A DNA stretch of 64,000 bases from Rhodocaloribacter litoris (GCF_011682235.2 NZ_CP076718.1:124001-188000), one strand, 5' to 3'. Positions 7,030 to 16,132 are shown, counted from the first letter of the stretch. A program made the numbers and translations. The notes: generated from the letters alone by a model not told the origin.

Positions 7030-9548
7030 TACCGACCCATGCGGAAGGCGGGATACAGCCCGGCCAGGACGGCGGCGACGAGGGCCACGCCGACGGCCTG
7101 CAGGAGCATCTCCGGCGGCACGTCGAGCTGGAGCGTCCAGCCGAACGAGCGTTTGTTGATCACGTGGACGAGCACGCCGGCCAGCAGCAGGCCCAGCGGG
7201 ATGGAGAGCAGCCCGGCGAAGAGGCCCATCAGGCCTGTCTGTAGCGTCACCAGGCGACGGAGCCGGCCCGCCTCCATGCCGACGGCGTGCAGGACGGCGA
7301 ACTCGCGGGCGCGTTCGAGTTGCAGGGCCATCAGGGCGCTGAGCACCCCCACGAAGGCCACCAGCACGGCCAGCATCCGCAGCACCACCGTGACGGTGAA
7401 GGTGCGGTCGAACACCTCCAGCGAGGCCTCGCGCAGGGCGCGGTTCGAGCGGATGAAGACCTCCTGCATCCCTTCGACCCGGCTGCGCAGGCGGGCCATC
7501 AGGGCATCGCGGTTCTCCCCCGGCGCGGCATAGAGGGCCAGTCCGGAGCGGAGGCGGTCGTCGAAGTGGCGCTCGAACGTGGCGCGGCTCATCAGCACCA
7601 CGCCGCGGTCCGAGGCATAGTCGTAGTAGATGCCGCGGACGACGAAGGGGCGCTCTCCGTGGTCCGTCTGCAGGCGGAGCGTGTCGCCCACGCCGGTGCG
7701 GTGGCGGTAGCTGTAAGGCTCCGAGACGAGGACCGACGCCCCATCCTCGAAGGTGGACCAGACGACATCCGGGTCGCCCGCTTTGAGGCGGAAGGTGGAC
7801 GGCGTCATCGGCCCCCGGTCGACGGCGACGAGGCGGACGCGGCCGTGGTTCGAGGCCACGTCGAGGCGGCGCACCGAGTAGGCGGCGGCGACGCCGGGCG
7901 TCGTGCGCAGGCGCTCGAGCACCTCGGGCCGGAGCGTCGCCTCCCCCTCGCGCAGGACCAAGCTCGGCGGCTGCACGTACACGTCGGCCTGCAGGGCATA
8001 GCCGAGCCAGGTGTCCACCGTCAGGCGGAAGCTGTCCACCATGACGCCCACGCCGATGGTGGCCGCCAGCGCGATGGTCAGCGCGGCGATGGCCACGGCG
8101 GTGCGGCTGAGCGCGGCGACGATGCCGGAGGCCGCCATGCGCCCGGTCAGGCCGAAGAGGCGTCCCATCACCGGCCGGGCAATCCGGGCCATTCGCTGTA
8201 CCGCCCACGGCGTCGCCAGCGCGAAGCCCAGCAGCAGGCAGAACAGCGCGGCGTAGCTCCCGCCGATGCTCCGCCCCGAGAGCAGGAGCAGGACGCTACC
8301 CGCCCCGCCGAGGGCGACGCCCGCCCGCGCCAGCCGTGGCGCCCGGCGACGCGCCCGCGCCTCCGGCACCGACGCCTGTAGCACCATCCCCGCCGGCGTC
8401 TCGGCCGCCTCCCGGGCCGGGAAGAACGCCGCCGCCAGCGTCGCCCCCAGCCCCAGCGCGATGCCCTTGGCCAGCGTCAGCGGCGCCAGGTACAGCTCCC
8501 GTACCGTCACCACGTAGTAGAGGTCATTGATCGTGCGGGTGACGAGCCGCACCAGCCCCTGCCCGAGCACGACCCCCAGCAGCCCGCCCAGCACCGTGCC
8601 GGCCAGCCCGATCAGCAGCGCCTCGCCCAGCACCAGCGTGAACACCTCGCGGCGCGTCACGCCCAGCACCCGGAGCCGCCCCAGCAGGGGACGCCGCTGG
8701 ACGACCGAGAAGGTCATCGTGTTGTAGATGAGGAACATGCCGACGACGAGCGCCAGCAGGCTCAGCGCCGTCAGGTTCAGTTCGAAGGCACGGGTCATCT
8801 GCTCGACCGTCTCGGTGCGGGTCGCCGAGCGGACCACCTCGGCGCCCGGCGGCAGCACGGCGCGGACCCGTTCGAGCAGCGCCGCGCCGGCCCTCCCCTC
8901 CGGCACGATCAGGTCGATGCGGCTCAGGCGGCCAACCCGCCCGAGCAGTTCCTGCGCCGTGGCGATGTCGACGACGAGCAGGCCGTCGAGCGCCTCCGCG
9001 CTGTGGGTGTCCGTCCCCTCCATCAGCCCGACCAGGTGCAGCCGGGCCGGCCGCCCCTCGACGCGCACGACCAGTGTGTCGCCCGGAGCCAGCCCCATCG
9101 CCCGGGCCGTGGTGCCCGCCATCAGGGCCGCGCCGGGCTGCGTCAGGAACGCGCCCAGGTCGAGCCCCGTCTCCCGCCCGGCGTAGCTGCGGAACGGTCC
9201 CTCCGCCAGCGGGTCGACCCCCAGCAGGTGGAACGTCCGGCCCGAGTCGGCCACGGCGGCGACGTAGCCCTCCACCACGGGCGCGGCGGCCCGCACGCCG
9301 GCCTCCAGGCGCAGCCGCCGGTACACGTCCTCCGGCAGCCCGCGCTCCGTCGGGCCGACGACCAGGTGCGTCGCCCGCCCCGTGACCGTCTCGGCCGAGA
9401 GCTCGAAGGCACGGCGGGCGCTCCCGCTGGCCAGGTCGATGGCGACGACCACGGACACGCCCAGCGCCACGCCCAGTATCGACAGCGCGAGCAGCCAGGG
9501 ATGGCGCAACAGGTAGCGCAGACCGGCACGGAGGAGCAGCGGGGCCAT
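7029..9548 (-). CDS. ABC transporter permease with two FtsX/MacB halves (AttF-AttG-like fusion)
   Basis: An 839-aa inner-membrane permease of the LolE/MacB/FtsX superfamily. It has two repeats: an N-terminal helix (about 15-40), a periplasmic MacB-like region, three helices with an FtsX domain (about 255-385), then a second helix near 470-500, another periplasmic region, and a C-terminal FtsX domain (about 720-839). Such permeases move lipoproteins or other hydrophobic cargo by mechanotransmission. In AttEFGH-type systems the halves are often separate genes; here one protein carries both. It starts 4 bp after the ATPase stop, so the two are translationally linked. Confidence 0.9.
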   Translation of the reverse strand: MAPLLLRAGLRYLLRHPWLLALSILGVALGVSVVVAIDLASGSARRAFELSAETVTGRATHLVVGPTERGLPEDVYRRLRLEAGVRAAAPVVEGYVAAVADSGRTFHLLGVDPLAEGPFRSYAGRETGLDLGAFLTQPGAALMAGTTARAMGLAPGDTLVVRVEGRPARLHLVGLMEGTDTHSAEALDGLLVVDIATAQELLGRVGRLSRIDLIVPEGRAGAALLERVRAVLPPGAEVVRSATRTETVEQMTRAFELNLTALSLLALVVGMFLIYNTMTFSVVQRRPLLGRLRVLGVTRREVFTLVLGEALLIGLAGTVLGGLLGVVLGQGLVRLVTRTINDLYYVVTVRELYLAPLTLAKGIALGLGATLAAAFFPAREAAETPAGMVLQASVPEARARRRAPRLARAGVALGGAGSVLLLLSGRSIGGSYAALFCLLLGFALATPWAVQRMARIARPVMGRLFGLTGRMAASGIVAALSRTAVAIAALTIALAATIGVGVMVDSFRLTVDTWLGYALQADVYVQPPSLVLREGEATLRPEVLERLRTTPGVAAAYSVRRLDVASNHGRVRLVAVDRGPMTPSTFRLKAGDPDVVWSTFEDGASVLVSEPYSYRHRTGVGDTLRLQTDHGERPFVVRGIYYDYASDRGVVLMSRATFERHFDDRLRSGLALYAAPGENRDALMARLRSRVEGMQEVFIRSNRALREASLEVFDRTFTVTVVLRMLAVLVAFVGVLSALMALQLERAREFAVLHAVGMEAGRLRRLVTLQTGLMGLFAGLLSIPLGLLLAGVLVHVINKRSFGWTLQLDVPPEMLLQAVGVALVAAVLAGLYPAFRMGR

Positions 9549-9552
9549 GAGA

Positions 9553-10269
9553 TCAGTCGTGGAGGTGTGCGGGGGTGCCCTCGTGCAGCCGCCCGTCGTG
9601 CAGCGTGAAGATGCGGTCGGCGGCGTCGAGGAAGTCGCGGTCGTGCGTGGCCACGAGCATGGTGGTGCCGGTACGGCGGACGAGCCGGTGGAGGAGGTCC
9701 ATCACCCGGCGGCCGGTCCGGTAGTCCAGGTTGCCCGTCGGCTCGTCGGCCAGGACCAGGCGCGGCGCGTGGGCCAGGGCCCGGGCAATGGCGACACGCT
9801 GCTGCTCCCCGCCCGAGAGCCGATCCGGAAAGCTGCCGGCCCGGTCGGCCAGCCCCACCTCGTCGAGGAACGCCAGCGCCCGCTGCCGGGCCGCCGCGTC
9901 GTTACGCCCGTTCAGTTCGAGCGGCAGCAGCACGTTCTCCTCGACCGTGAGCGTCGGGATCAGGTTGAAGGCCTGGAAGACGAAGCCGATGTGGGCGCGG
10001 CGGAAGCGGGTGCGGGCCTGCTCATCCAGGCGGGTCAGGTTAGTGCCGTCGACGATGACCTCGCCGGCGTCCGGGCGGTCGATGCCGCTGATGAGGTTGA
10101 GCAGGGTGCTCTTGCCCGAGCCGCTGCGCCCGAGCAGCACCACCAGCGCCCCCGGCGCGATGGCGGCATCGACGCCGCGCAGCACCGTCCGTTCGTGCTC
10201 CCCTTCGCGGTACGTCTTCGTCAACCCGTGCAGCCGCACGAGCGGCTCCGTCATTCCCTGATCCGGCAT
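9553..10269 (-). CDS. ABC transporter ATPase (LolD/MacB type)
   Basis: A 238-aa cytosolic ATPase that powers the downstream permease. It shows Walker [10 protein letters not shown] near residue 47, Q-loop in [21 protein letters not shown], signature [15 protein letters not shown], Walker [13 protein letters not shown] and the H-loop ATHD. The Q-loop and 'NLD' phrases are those of the LolD/MacB group rather than importers. A second Met six residues in (10254) could be the start. It is the first gene of the three-gene minus-strand operon. Confidence 0.95.
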   Translation of the reverse strand: MPDQGMTEPLVRLHGLTKTYREGEHERTVLRGVDAAIAPGALVVLLGRSGSGKSTLLNLISGIDRPDAGEVIVDGTNLTRLDEQARTRFRRAHIGFVFQAFNLIPTLTVEENVLLPLELNGRNDAAARQRALAFLDEVGLADRAGSFPDRLSGGEQQRVAIARALAHAPRLVLADEPTGNLDYRTGRRVMDLLHRLVRRTGTTMLVATHDRDFLDAADRIFTLHDGRLHEGTPAHLHD

Positions 10270-10424
10270 GGTTACGGTTTCCTGCGTGATGCGTACAGGA
10301 TCGGGCGGCCAGGCCTCCGATCCCCCGAAAGCCGGCGCCTCGGACGCGCTTCCCCGGGGAAAGTTCGACTTTCTCCTTTATCCCCGGGCGGTGAACCGGC
10401 TACCCCGGCTTCAAAGATAGTGCG

Positions 10425-10616
10425 TTACGTCGCGTGGGTTCGTTGGGGGGTAGGTGGGTGCTCGGCACACAGGGCCTCGTACTGCGCCGGGGTCTGATAC
10501 CCGGGCGTACGGCACGCAGGCGCGGCACCTCGCCGAACGATCTTTCGGCTCGCACGTACCGGCAGAAGCGTCTGCGGATGGTGGGCCGTCTGGCGTGCCC
10601 CGCCCTCGTCTCGCAC
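10425..10616 (-). pseudogene. Possible transposase C-terminal remnant in a 432-bp gap
   Basis: The gap 10270-10701 has no intact gene that I trust. On the minus strand, about 10440-10510 encodes GYQTPAQYEAL, which resembles the end of IS3-type integrase-transposases ('LGYxTPxxYE'). The sequence before it does not continue as a transposase in any one frame, so this would be a decayed scrap. The match is short and the call is weak; the rest of the gap shows nothing. Confidence 0.22.
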
Positions 10617-10701
10617 TACTTGTACCCGCGAGAGAAGATATTGATGGCGCAGACGTGGTAGGCGCGATGTTCGTAGGCATTACAACACGTTGCCCCACCT
10701 G

Positions 10702-11088
10702 TTAGCGGGCTCCTTTCACTTTCTCCTTGTACTGCACGCCTTCGATTCCCATGAAGTCTGCGTCCTGCGTCCACAATGTAGCACCGTACCAACGCGCCGT
10801 AGCCAGAATGATACTGTCGGCCATCGGTAGCTTCAACGCCCAACTCAGCCTGGCTGCACTGATCGCCAGGGCAGCATCCAGGTCTACGACCTGCCCCTGG
10901 TGCATCTGGGCCACCGCTTGCAAGGCTTCACCCTCGCCGCGCTGCATCAGCACGCGCTTGAAGACCTCAAAGACGCTGATCGAGGGCACAATCAGCAGCG
11001 CCGTATTCTCTATGGCCTCAGCAAAGAAGTCTGCATTCGGCCCATCGGCGAAGTATTCGAGCCATCCGGAGGAGTCCACCAGGTTCAT
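10702..11088 (-). CDS. VapC-type PIN-domain toxin
   Basis: A 128-aa PIN-domain ribonuclease, the toxin of a type II pair. The four acidic residues expected for the Mg-dependent active site are present: Asp5 (MNLVDSSGW), Glu41 (VFEVFKRVL), Asp91 (LPMADSIILATA) and Asp109 (WTQDADF). Its start overlaps the antitoxin stop by 4 bp (ATGA), the usual coupling for such pairs. Its base composition is less GC-rich than its neighbours, which suggests acquisition. VapC toxins usually cut tRNA; the target here is unknown. Confidence 0.9.
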   Translation of the reverse strand: MNLVDSSGWLEYFADGPNADFFAEAIENTALLIVPSISVFEVFKRVLMQRGEGEALQAVAQMHQGQVVDLDAALAISAARLSWALKLPMADSIILATARWYGATLWTQDADFMGIEGVQYKEKVKGAR

Positions 11089-11294
11089 AGGACACGGTCT
11101 GGCTCGCGCTCAACGGTGGTATCAATGCCTTTGAGAAAGCCCCGCAACTGGCGCATGGGCCTGACCGGCACGAGTTCAATGCGGTTGTCATAGAGCAGGA
11201 CTTCCACCTGTTGTCCGGCTTTGAGTTGGAGTTTTTCCCGGACCTGCTGTGGAATGACGACCTGGAATTTAGGGGAAATCTTAACCGTTGGCAT
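11085..11294 (-). CDS. AbrB/SpoVT-type antitoxin of the PIN toxin
   Basis: A 69-aa swapped-hairpin AbrB-family antitoxin with the typical N-terminus PTVKISPKFQVVIPQQVREKL, a DNA-binding fold that also autoregulates the operon. The C-terminal tail (about 45-69) would wrap the toxin. I chose the Met at 11294; 13 further residues are open upstream but do not fit the family. Confidence 0.88.
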   Translation of the reverse strand: MPTVKISPKFQVVIPQQVREKLQLKAGQQVEVLLYDNRIELVPVRPMRQLRGFLKGIDTTVEREPDRVL

Positions 11295-11397
11295 TGGATC
11301 GATCAGGTATGCGTAAAACGATCTCCTGATCAAACGGTCCTCCAGATCGTCGGTTTCCTCGAGGCAGCTAACATAGCATGATCAACATGACCGATCC

Positions 11398-11443
11398 TAC
11401 CCCTCCGTCGCTCCGCGACACCGCCCCTTCGCAGGGGGAGAGG
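11398..11443. repeat. REP-like double hairpin
   Basis: Two small hairpins side by side, GTCGC-TCC-GCGAC (11407-11419) and CCCC-TTCGCA-GGGG (about 11424-11437), framed by CCCTCC and GGAGAGG. The 'ccctccgtcgc...gcgacacc' layout resembles dispersed intergenic repeats seen in many bacteria. It lies in the 275-bp gap between the toxin-antitoxin pair and the nitrilase gene; there is one copy in this window. Confidence 0.4.
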
Positions 11444-11569
11444 CTATTGTGAACGAAAAAACGCCGTTCTGCAGGTCGATGTACCTGTACCACATAGCCG
11501 GGAATATTTGCAGGGGCATCGACGTACCACAGGGTGACATCCGAAACACGCCCATCGACTTTGAACCCC

Positions 11570-12472
11570 ATGCATCGTTCTCGTTCCGGCCGTATCCGCG
11601 TCGCCGCCGCCCAGTATTTCGTCCGTCCCGTCCGCACGTTCGAGCAGTTTGCCGAGCAGGTGGAAGCCGTCGTAGAGGTCGTGGCGGGCTACCGGTGCCG
11701 CCTGCTCGTCCTGCCGGAATACTTCACGATGCAACTGCTGACCCTGCACGACATCCGGTTGCCGATCGCCGAGCTGGTGCGCCAGGTGGCAGGGCACCGC
11801 GACCGGTTCGTCGAGCTGATGCGCGACCTGGCCCGGCAGTACGGCCTCTACATCGTCGCCGGCACCATCCCGGCCATGGACGACGGGGACGACCGGGTGT
11901 TCAACGACGCCTACTTCTTCTCTCCCTCCGGCGACTTCGACGTGCAGGGCAAGCTGCACATGACCCGCTTCGAGCGCGAGGAGTGGCACGTCTCGCCCCG
12001 CAACCGGCTCAAAGTCTTTGAAACCGACTTCGGGCGGCTGGCCATCGCCATCTGCTACGATGTCGAGTTTCCCGAGCTCGTCCGGGCGGCGGCACACGAG
12101 GGGGCCCACCTCCTGGCCGTGCCCAGCAACACCGACGACCGCAAGGGCTTCCTCCGCGTGCGCTACTGCGCCCATGCCCGCACCATCGAGAACCAGCTCT
12201 ACGTCATCCACAGCCCGACGGTGGGCACCCTCCCCCGCGTGGCCGACATGACGCTCAACTACGGCCAGGCGGCCATCCTGACCCCGTCCGACTACCCCTT
12301 CGCCCGGGACGGCATCCTGGCCGAAGGCGTGCTCAACCAGGAGGACATCGTCATCGGCGAACTCGACATGCACGCCATCGAGGAATCCCGCACGTTCGGG
12401 ACCGTCCTCCCGCTCAACGACAGCCATCACACCCGAGAACTCATCCGCGACCTCGACGTCGTTCCTCTATGA
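11570..12472 (+). CDS. Carbon-nitrogen hydrolase (nitrilase superfamily)
   Basis: A 300-aa cytosolic amidase-like enzyme of the nitrilase superfamily. The catalytic triad is visible: Glu in LLVLPEYF, Lys in GKLHMTRFE, Cys in AICYDVEFPE. The substrate is unknown. A GTG at 11534 could add 12 residues; I prefer the ATG at 11570, after which the beta-strand IRVAAAQYF of the fold begins. The stop overlaps the start of the GNAT gene by 4 bp (ATGA). In other bacteria this type of hydrolase occurs fused to a GNAT domain, so the two products probably act together. Confidence 0.9.
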   Translation: MHRSRSGRIRVAAAQYFVRPVRTFEQFAEQVEAVVEVVAGYRCRLLVLPEYFTMQLLTLHDIRLPIAELVRQVAGHRDRFVELMRDLARQYGLYIVAGTIPAMDDGDDRVFNDAYFFSPSGDFDVQGKLHMTRFEREEWHVSPRNRLKVFETDFGRLAIAICYDVEFPELVRAAAHEGAHLLAVPSNTDDRKGFLRVRYCAHARTIENQLYVIHSPTVGTLPRVADMTLNYGQAAILTPSDYPFARDGILAEGVLNQEDIVIGELDMHAIEESRTFGTVLPLNDSHHTRELIRDLDVVPL

Positions 12473-13218
12473 ACGCCCATCACGCCGGGCGGAAAAAGCC
12501 CGCCACCGGCATCCTCGTACGCAACACCCTTCCGGAAGACTTCGACGCCATCACCCGGTTGAGCCGGGCCGTCTACCCGGACCAGCCGCCCTGGACCGCA
12601 CGCACGCTCGCGGCCCAGCACGAGGCCTTCCCCGAAGGGCAGTTCGTCGCCGTGGACACCCGCACCGGCGAGGTGGTGGGCATGGCCGCCAGCCTCATCG
12701 TCGCCTGGGACGACTACGACCACCGGGACGACTACGCCACGTTCACCGCCGAGGGACGCTTCAGCAACCACGACCCGTCCGGGCGCACACTCTACGGCGC
12801 CGAGGTGATGGTCCACCCGGCCCACCGCCGCCGTCGCATCGGGGCCCGGATCTACGCGGCCCGCCGCGCCCTCGTCGAGCGGCTGGGCCTGCTCCGCATC
12901 CGTGCGGGCGCCCGCCTGCCCAACTACCACCGCTACGCCGACCGGCTCACGCCCGAAGCGTACGTCCTCCGGGTCATCCGGGGCGAGCTGCGCGACCCCA
13001 CCCTCTCGTTCCAGCTCCGGCAGGGGTTCGAGGTCATCGACGTCATCCCCGAGTACTTCCGGCATGACCCCCAGAGCCGGGGCTGCGCCGCCCTCATCGA
13101 ATGGCTCAACCGGCAGGTGGCCCGCCCCGAAGACTACGCCGGGCGCAACCCGCGCTTCCTGCGGCCCGACACCCCGCGCCGCCCCCGCCGCTTCGGCGGC
13201 CTGGAGACGGGCCGGTGA
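12469..13218 (+). CDS. GNAT-family acetyltransferase partnered with the nitrilase
   Basis: A 249-aa GNAT protein. The acetyl-CoA loop is in VHPAHRRRRIGARIYAARR near residue 122, and a long C-terminal extension follows (about 160-249, with EYFRHDPQSRGCAALIEW). It overlaps the nitrilase gene by 4 bp and is certainly cotranslated. Joint or fused GNAT/carbon-nitrogen hydrolase proteins are known from other phyla; the acetylated substrate is not known. The gene converges on the metalloprotease gene with only 15 bp between stops. Confidence 0.85.
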   Translation: MNAHHAGRKKPATGILVRNTLPEDFDAITRLSRAVYPDQPPWTARTLAAQHEAFPEGQFVAVDTRTGEVVGMAASLIVAWDDYDHRDDYATFTAEGRFSNHDPSGRTLYGAEVMVHPAHRRRRIGARIYAARRALVERLGLLRIRAGARLPNYHRYADRLTPEAYVLRVIRGELRDPTLSFQLRQGFEVIDVIPEYFRHDPQSRGCAALIEWLNRQVARPEDYAGRNPRFLRPDTPRRPRRFGGLETGR

Positions 13219-13233
13219 ACGTGCGGGCCGGCC

Positions 13234-15708
13234 TCATTCCCGGTCGGCCTCCAGGATGTCGTCGATGCGGGCGAGGACGTCGTCGAGGTGGAGGCGTGTC
13301 ATGCGGTCGGTGGTGCGGCTGCGGGCCCGCTGCACCTCACCCCGGAGGGCCTGCAACTCGCCCCGCGCCAGGGCCCGGATGTCGGACTGGCTGACCTTGA
13401 CCGGCGTGAAGCCGACGAACTCGCGGAAGGCGGCCGGCGGCGGCGTGACTTCCTCGGTCATCAGGTACTCGAGCCGTTCGAGGTAGCCGCGTTGCAGGTT
13501 GCGCCGGTACGGGTCGATGGCCTCCCCCCGTTCGAGTTCCCGCCAGATGCCCCGCCGCAGGTCGGTGAGCATCTCCAGGCAGGGGTACGGGTCGCCGCCC
13601 GGCAGGGCCTCGGCCTCGATCATGCGGGCCAGCCGCTGCGGGTCGAGCACGAGTTCGACGACGCCCACCTGCAGGCGCCGCACGCGCTCGACGGCCCCGG
13701 CATGCTCGATGCGGCGCAGCACGCCGGTATCGAGCAGCCACGACGGCGTGGCAAAGACCTCGCGGTTGAGGAACGCCATCGCCTCGCGCTGCCGTGCCGC
13801 CGGCACCGGCTCGTAGACGGCGCCCTCCTGGTCGTACGTCTTGTAGGTCTCGTAGACGCCCCCGATGTTGCGGGCCACGTGCCCGGCGTAGCGGTTCCAC
13901 TGCGCCACGACCTGCTCGTAGAGCTCTTCGAGGTCGTCGTAGTTCTTGCCGTTCTCCTCCGTCCACGCGATCAGGTTCGGGACGATGCGTTTCAGGTTGG
14001 CCAGCCCGTACGTGCTCGCCTTGACGGCGTCGTCGCCCAGGTCCTCGTTCTGCGCGCGCGGGTCGATGCGGGCGCCGGACTGCCGGCCGTAGAAGTAGCG
14101 TGGGTCATCCGCCCGCTCGACGACCCACCGGTTCAGGACCGGCCGCTCCTCGTCGGGCGTGCGGGCCTCGGGGATGGGCCGGTAGCCCCACTCGATGGCC
14201 CACTTGTCGTACTCACCGATGCGCGGCATGAAGTTCGTCACGCCGTCGCCGGGCTGGGCGATGTAGTTGAACCGGGCGTAGTCCATGATCGAGGGCGCGG
14301 TGCCGTGCGTGGCCGTGAACGTCGGCGAGCGGAGCGAGTCGACCGGGTAGGCGTAACTCGACCCCCAGTTGTGGGGCAGGCCGAGCGTGTGCCCCACCTC
14401 GTGCGCCGACACGAACCGGATCAGCTCTCCCATCACCTCGTCCTCGAACTTGACACGCTGCGCCTCGGGGTTGACGGCGGCCGTCTGCACGAAGTACCAG
14501 TTGCGCAGCAGGTTCATCACGTTGTGGTACCAGCCGATGTCGCTCTCCAGGATCTCGCCCGTGCGGGGGTCGTGCACGTGCGGCCCGAAGGCGTTCTGGA
14601 TGGGTGAGGAGAAGTACCGGATCACCGAGTAGCGGACGTCCTCCGGGCTGAACTCGGGGTCCTCCTCGGGCGAGGGCGGGTCCTTGGCGATGATGGCGTT
14701 CTTGAAGCCGGCGGCGGCGAAGGCCTCGTTCCAGTCCTCGACGCCCTGCTTCAGGTAGGGCCGCCACTTCATCGGCGTGGCCGGGTCGATGTAGTAGACG
14801 ATGGGCTTCTTCGGCTCGACGAGCTCGCCACGCGCCCAGGCCTCGGGATCGCTCGGCTCCAGGCGCCAGCGGGTGATGTAGCACCGCTCGGCCGCCTTCT
14901 GCTCGTCCCGCCCGTAATCGGTCATCCGCACGCTGAAGAAGCCGACGCGCTCGTCGCACAGGCGCGGCTGCATCTTGTCCTCGGGCAGCACGATCATGGA
15001 CTGGTTCATCTCCAGCGAGAGGGCACCCGTGTTCGAGGGCGAGTCGGTGGCCTCATACGTGAGCACGTGCCGCACCTCGATGTTCTTGGGGTAGCTCCGC
15101 GCCGAGACGATGTAGGAACGGCTCTTGTCCAGCCGCCGCACCTTGAACTGGTCGCGCCGCTCCTTCGGCAGGCCGAGCGACGGGACGTCGTCCGTGAACA
15201 GGTTCGTCACCTCTACGACGTAAGCGGTCGAGTCGTCGTTCATCGTCTCGATGTCGAAGGCGGCGATGATCGGCTCGAAGTTGGAGTTGCGAACGGCCTG
15301 GTAGATGGGCTCGTTCTCGTCGGCCACGTTCTCGTAGCTGACCACGCGCAAGAGGATCTTCTTCCCCTGCTTCTGCCAGCGGACCACCTGCGTGTTGGCC
15401 TTCATCCCGCCGTAGCCGATGTTGTTCTCGGTCCGGGCGTAACGGGTCACGAGCAACAACTCGCGTTCGAGCAGGCTGTCGGGGATCTCGTAATAGAGTT
15501 TCTCCTCGATGCGGTGCACCGTGAAGAGGCCTTCGTCCGACCGGGCTTCCTCCGTGATGACGTCGCGGTACGACTTGCCTTTCTTCTGCTGTTCCTGCCG
15601 GGCCTGGGCGGGTTGTGCGGCAGGTTGTGTGGCGGGCTTCGTGCCGGCACACCCGGCCAGCAGGCCGGCCACCAGCGCGAGCACCGCCAGCGTGCGAAAA
15701 GTTGCCAT
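13234..15708 (-). CDS. Zinc-dependent metalloprotease lipoprotein (DUF5117/DUF5118 type)
   Basis: An 824-aa surface or periplasmic metallopeptidase. It starts with a lipoprotein signal (LVAGLLAGC, Cys near 20) and a Gln/Lys-rich linker. The metzincin-like zinc motif HEVGHTLGLPHN has its first His at residue 436. Flanking regions match the large Bacteroidota 'zinc-dependent metalloprotease' family. I chose the Met at 15708 that begins the lipoprotein signal; 29 codons upstream are open but lie in the repeat-rich leader. Substrate unknown. The 537-bp region upstream holds hairpins and repeats, not a gene. Confidence 0.9.
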   Translation of the reverse strand: MATFRTLAVLALVAGLLAGCAGTKPATQPAAQPAQARQEQQKKGKSYRDVITEEARSDEGLFTVHRIEEKLYYEIPDSLLERELLLVTRYARTENNIGYGGMKANTQVVRWQKQGKKILLRVVSYENVADENEPIYQAVRNSNFEPIIAAFDIETMNDDSTAYVVEVTNLFTDDVPSLGLPKERRDQFKVRRLDKSRSYIVSARSYPKNIEVRHVLTYEATDSPSNTGALSLEMNQSMIVLPEDKMQPRLCDERVGFFSVRMTDYGRDEQKAAERCYITRWRLEPSDPEAWARGELVEPKKPIVYYIDPATPMKWRPYLKQGVEDWNEAFAAAGFKNAIIAKDPPSPEEDPEFSPEDVRYSVIRYFSSPIQNAFGPHVHDPRTGEILESDIGWYHNVMNLLRNWYFVQTAAVNPEAQRVKFEDEVMGELIRFVSAHEVGHTLGLPHNWGSSYAYPVDSLRSPTFTATHGTAPSIMDYARFNYIAQPGDGVTNFMPRIGEYDKWAIEWGYRPIPEARTPDEERPVLNRWVVERADDPRYFYGRQSGARIDPRAQNEDLGDDAVKASTYGLANLKRIVPNLIAWTEENGKNYDDLEELYEQVVAQWNRYAGHVARNIGGVYETYKTYDQEGAVYEPVPAARQREAMAFLNREVFATPSWLLDTGVLRRIEHAGAVERVRRLQVGVVELVLDPQRLARMIEAEALPGGDPYPCLEMLTDLRRGIWRELERGEAIDPYRRNLQRGYLERLEYLMTEEVTPPPAAFREFVGFTPVKVSQSDIRALARGELQALRGEVQRARSRTTDRMTRLHLDDVLARIDDILEADRE

Positions 15709-15770
15709 GTCTCCGTATCGGTTCGATCTGAGGGAAAGAAGGTGGGGGGTGTAGTGCGTGCGTGGTGCGT

Positions 15771-15804
15771 AACCATGCCTTACGGCCATACGCACTACGA
15801 AATA
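15771..15804. repeat. Copy A of a 34-40 bp element flanking the 80-bp repeats
   Basis: Runs from AACCATG to ACGAAATA and shares ATACGCAC...ACGAAATA with copy B at 16133-16172. Here it is also the right half of a hairpin: GTAGTGCGT at 15751-15759 pairs perfectly with ACGCACTAC at 15790-15798. Confidence 0.5.
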
Positions 15805-15848
15805 TAGCGCTGGTCAATGCCATTGAGGGCGTCATTGTGCAGCGCGAT

Positions 15849-16055
15849 GTAGCCGCACCCTTCACGGGTGCGTCCCCTGGGCCACAGAAGAGCCCGGGCT
15901 AAAGCCCACGACTACAGGAAACAACCCTGTAGCCGCACCCTTCACGGGTGCGTCCCCTGGGCCACAGGAGAGCCCGGGCTAAAGCCCGCGACTACAGGAA
16001 ACAACCCTGTAGCCGCACCCTTCACGGGTGCGCCCCCTGGCCCACAGGAGAGCCC
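15849..16055. repeat. 80-bp tandem repeat (2.6 copies) with REP-like hairpins
   Basis: Copies start at 15849, 15929 and 16009, an exact 80-bp period; the third is cut near 16055. Each begins GTAGCCG and the full ones end near CGACTAC. Each full copy holds two hairpins, CGCACCC-TTCAC-GGGTGCG and GGGCT-AA-AGCCC. They differ by only a few bases. It resembles REP/BIME-like intergenic elements; no open frame is credible here. Confidence 0.85.
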
Positions 16056-16132
16056 GGACCGACGGGACGCGCAACGCGTCCAGATCCGCGGCTACACGTG
16101 GGCCGTTCGCTAAGGGCAGCCCTGCCCTCCAT

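Noticed and set aside
10411-10698. A 95-codon minus-strand open frame
   Set aside because: Composition is Ser/Ala/Pro/Arg-rich without any family pattern, and it overlaps the possible transposase scrap in another frame.
11368-11637. An 89-codon minus-strand frame upstream of the nitrilase gene
   Set aside because: It runs through the REP-like hairpins and the start of the nitrilase gene with no family pattern.
15849-16055. Possible CRISPR or coding repeats from the 80-bp units
   Set aside because: The whole 80 bp is conserved with no variable spacer, and the frames through it are short and lack a ribosome site.
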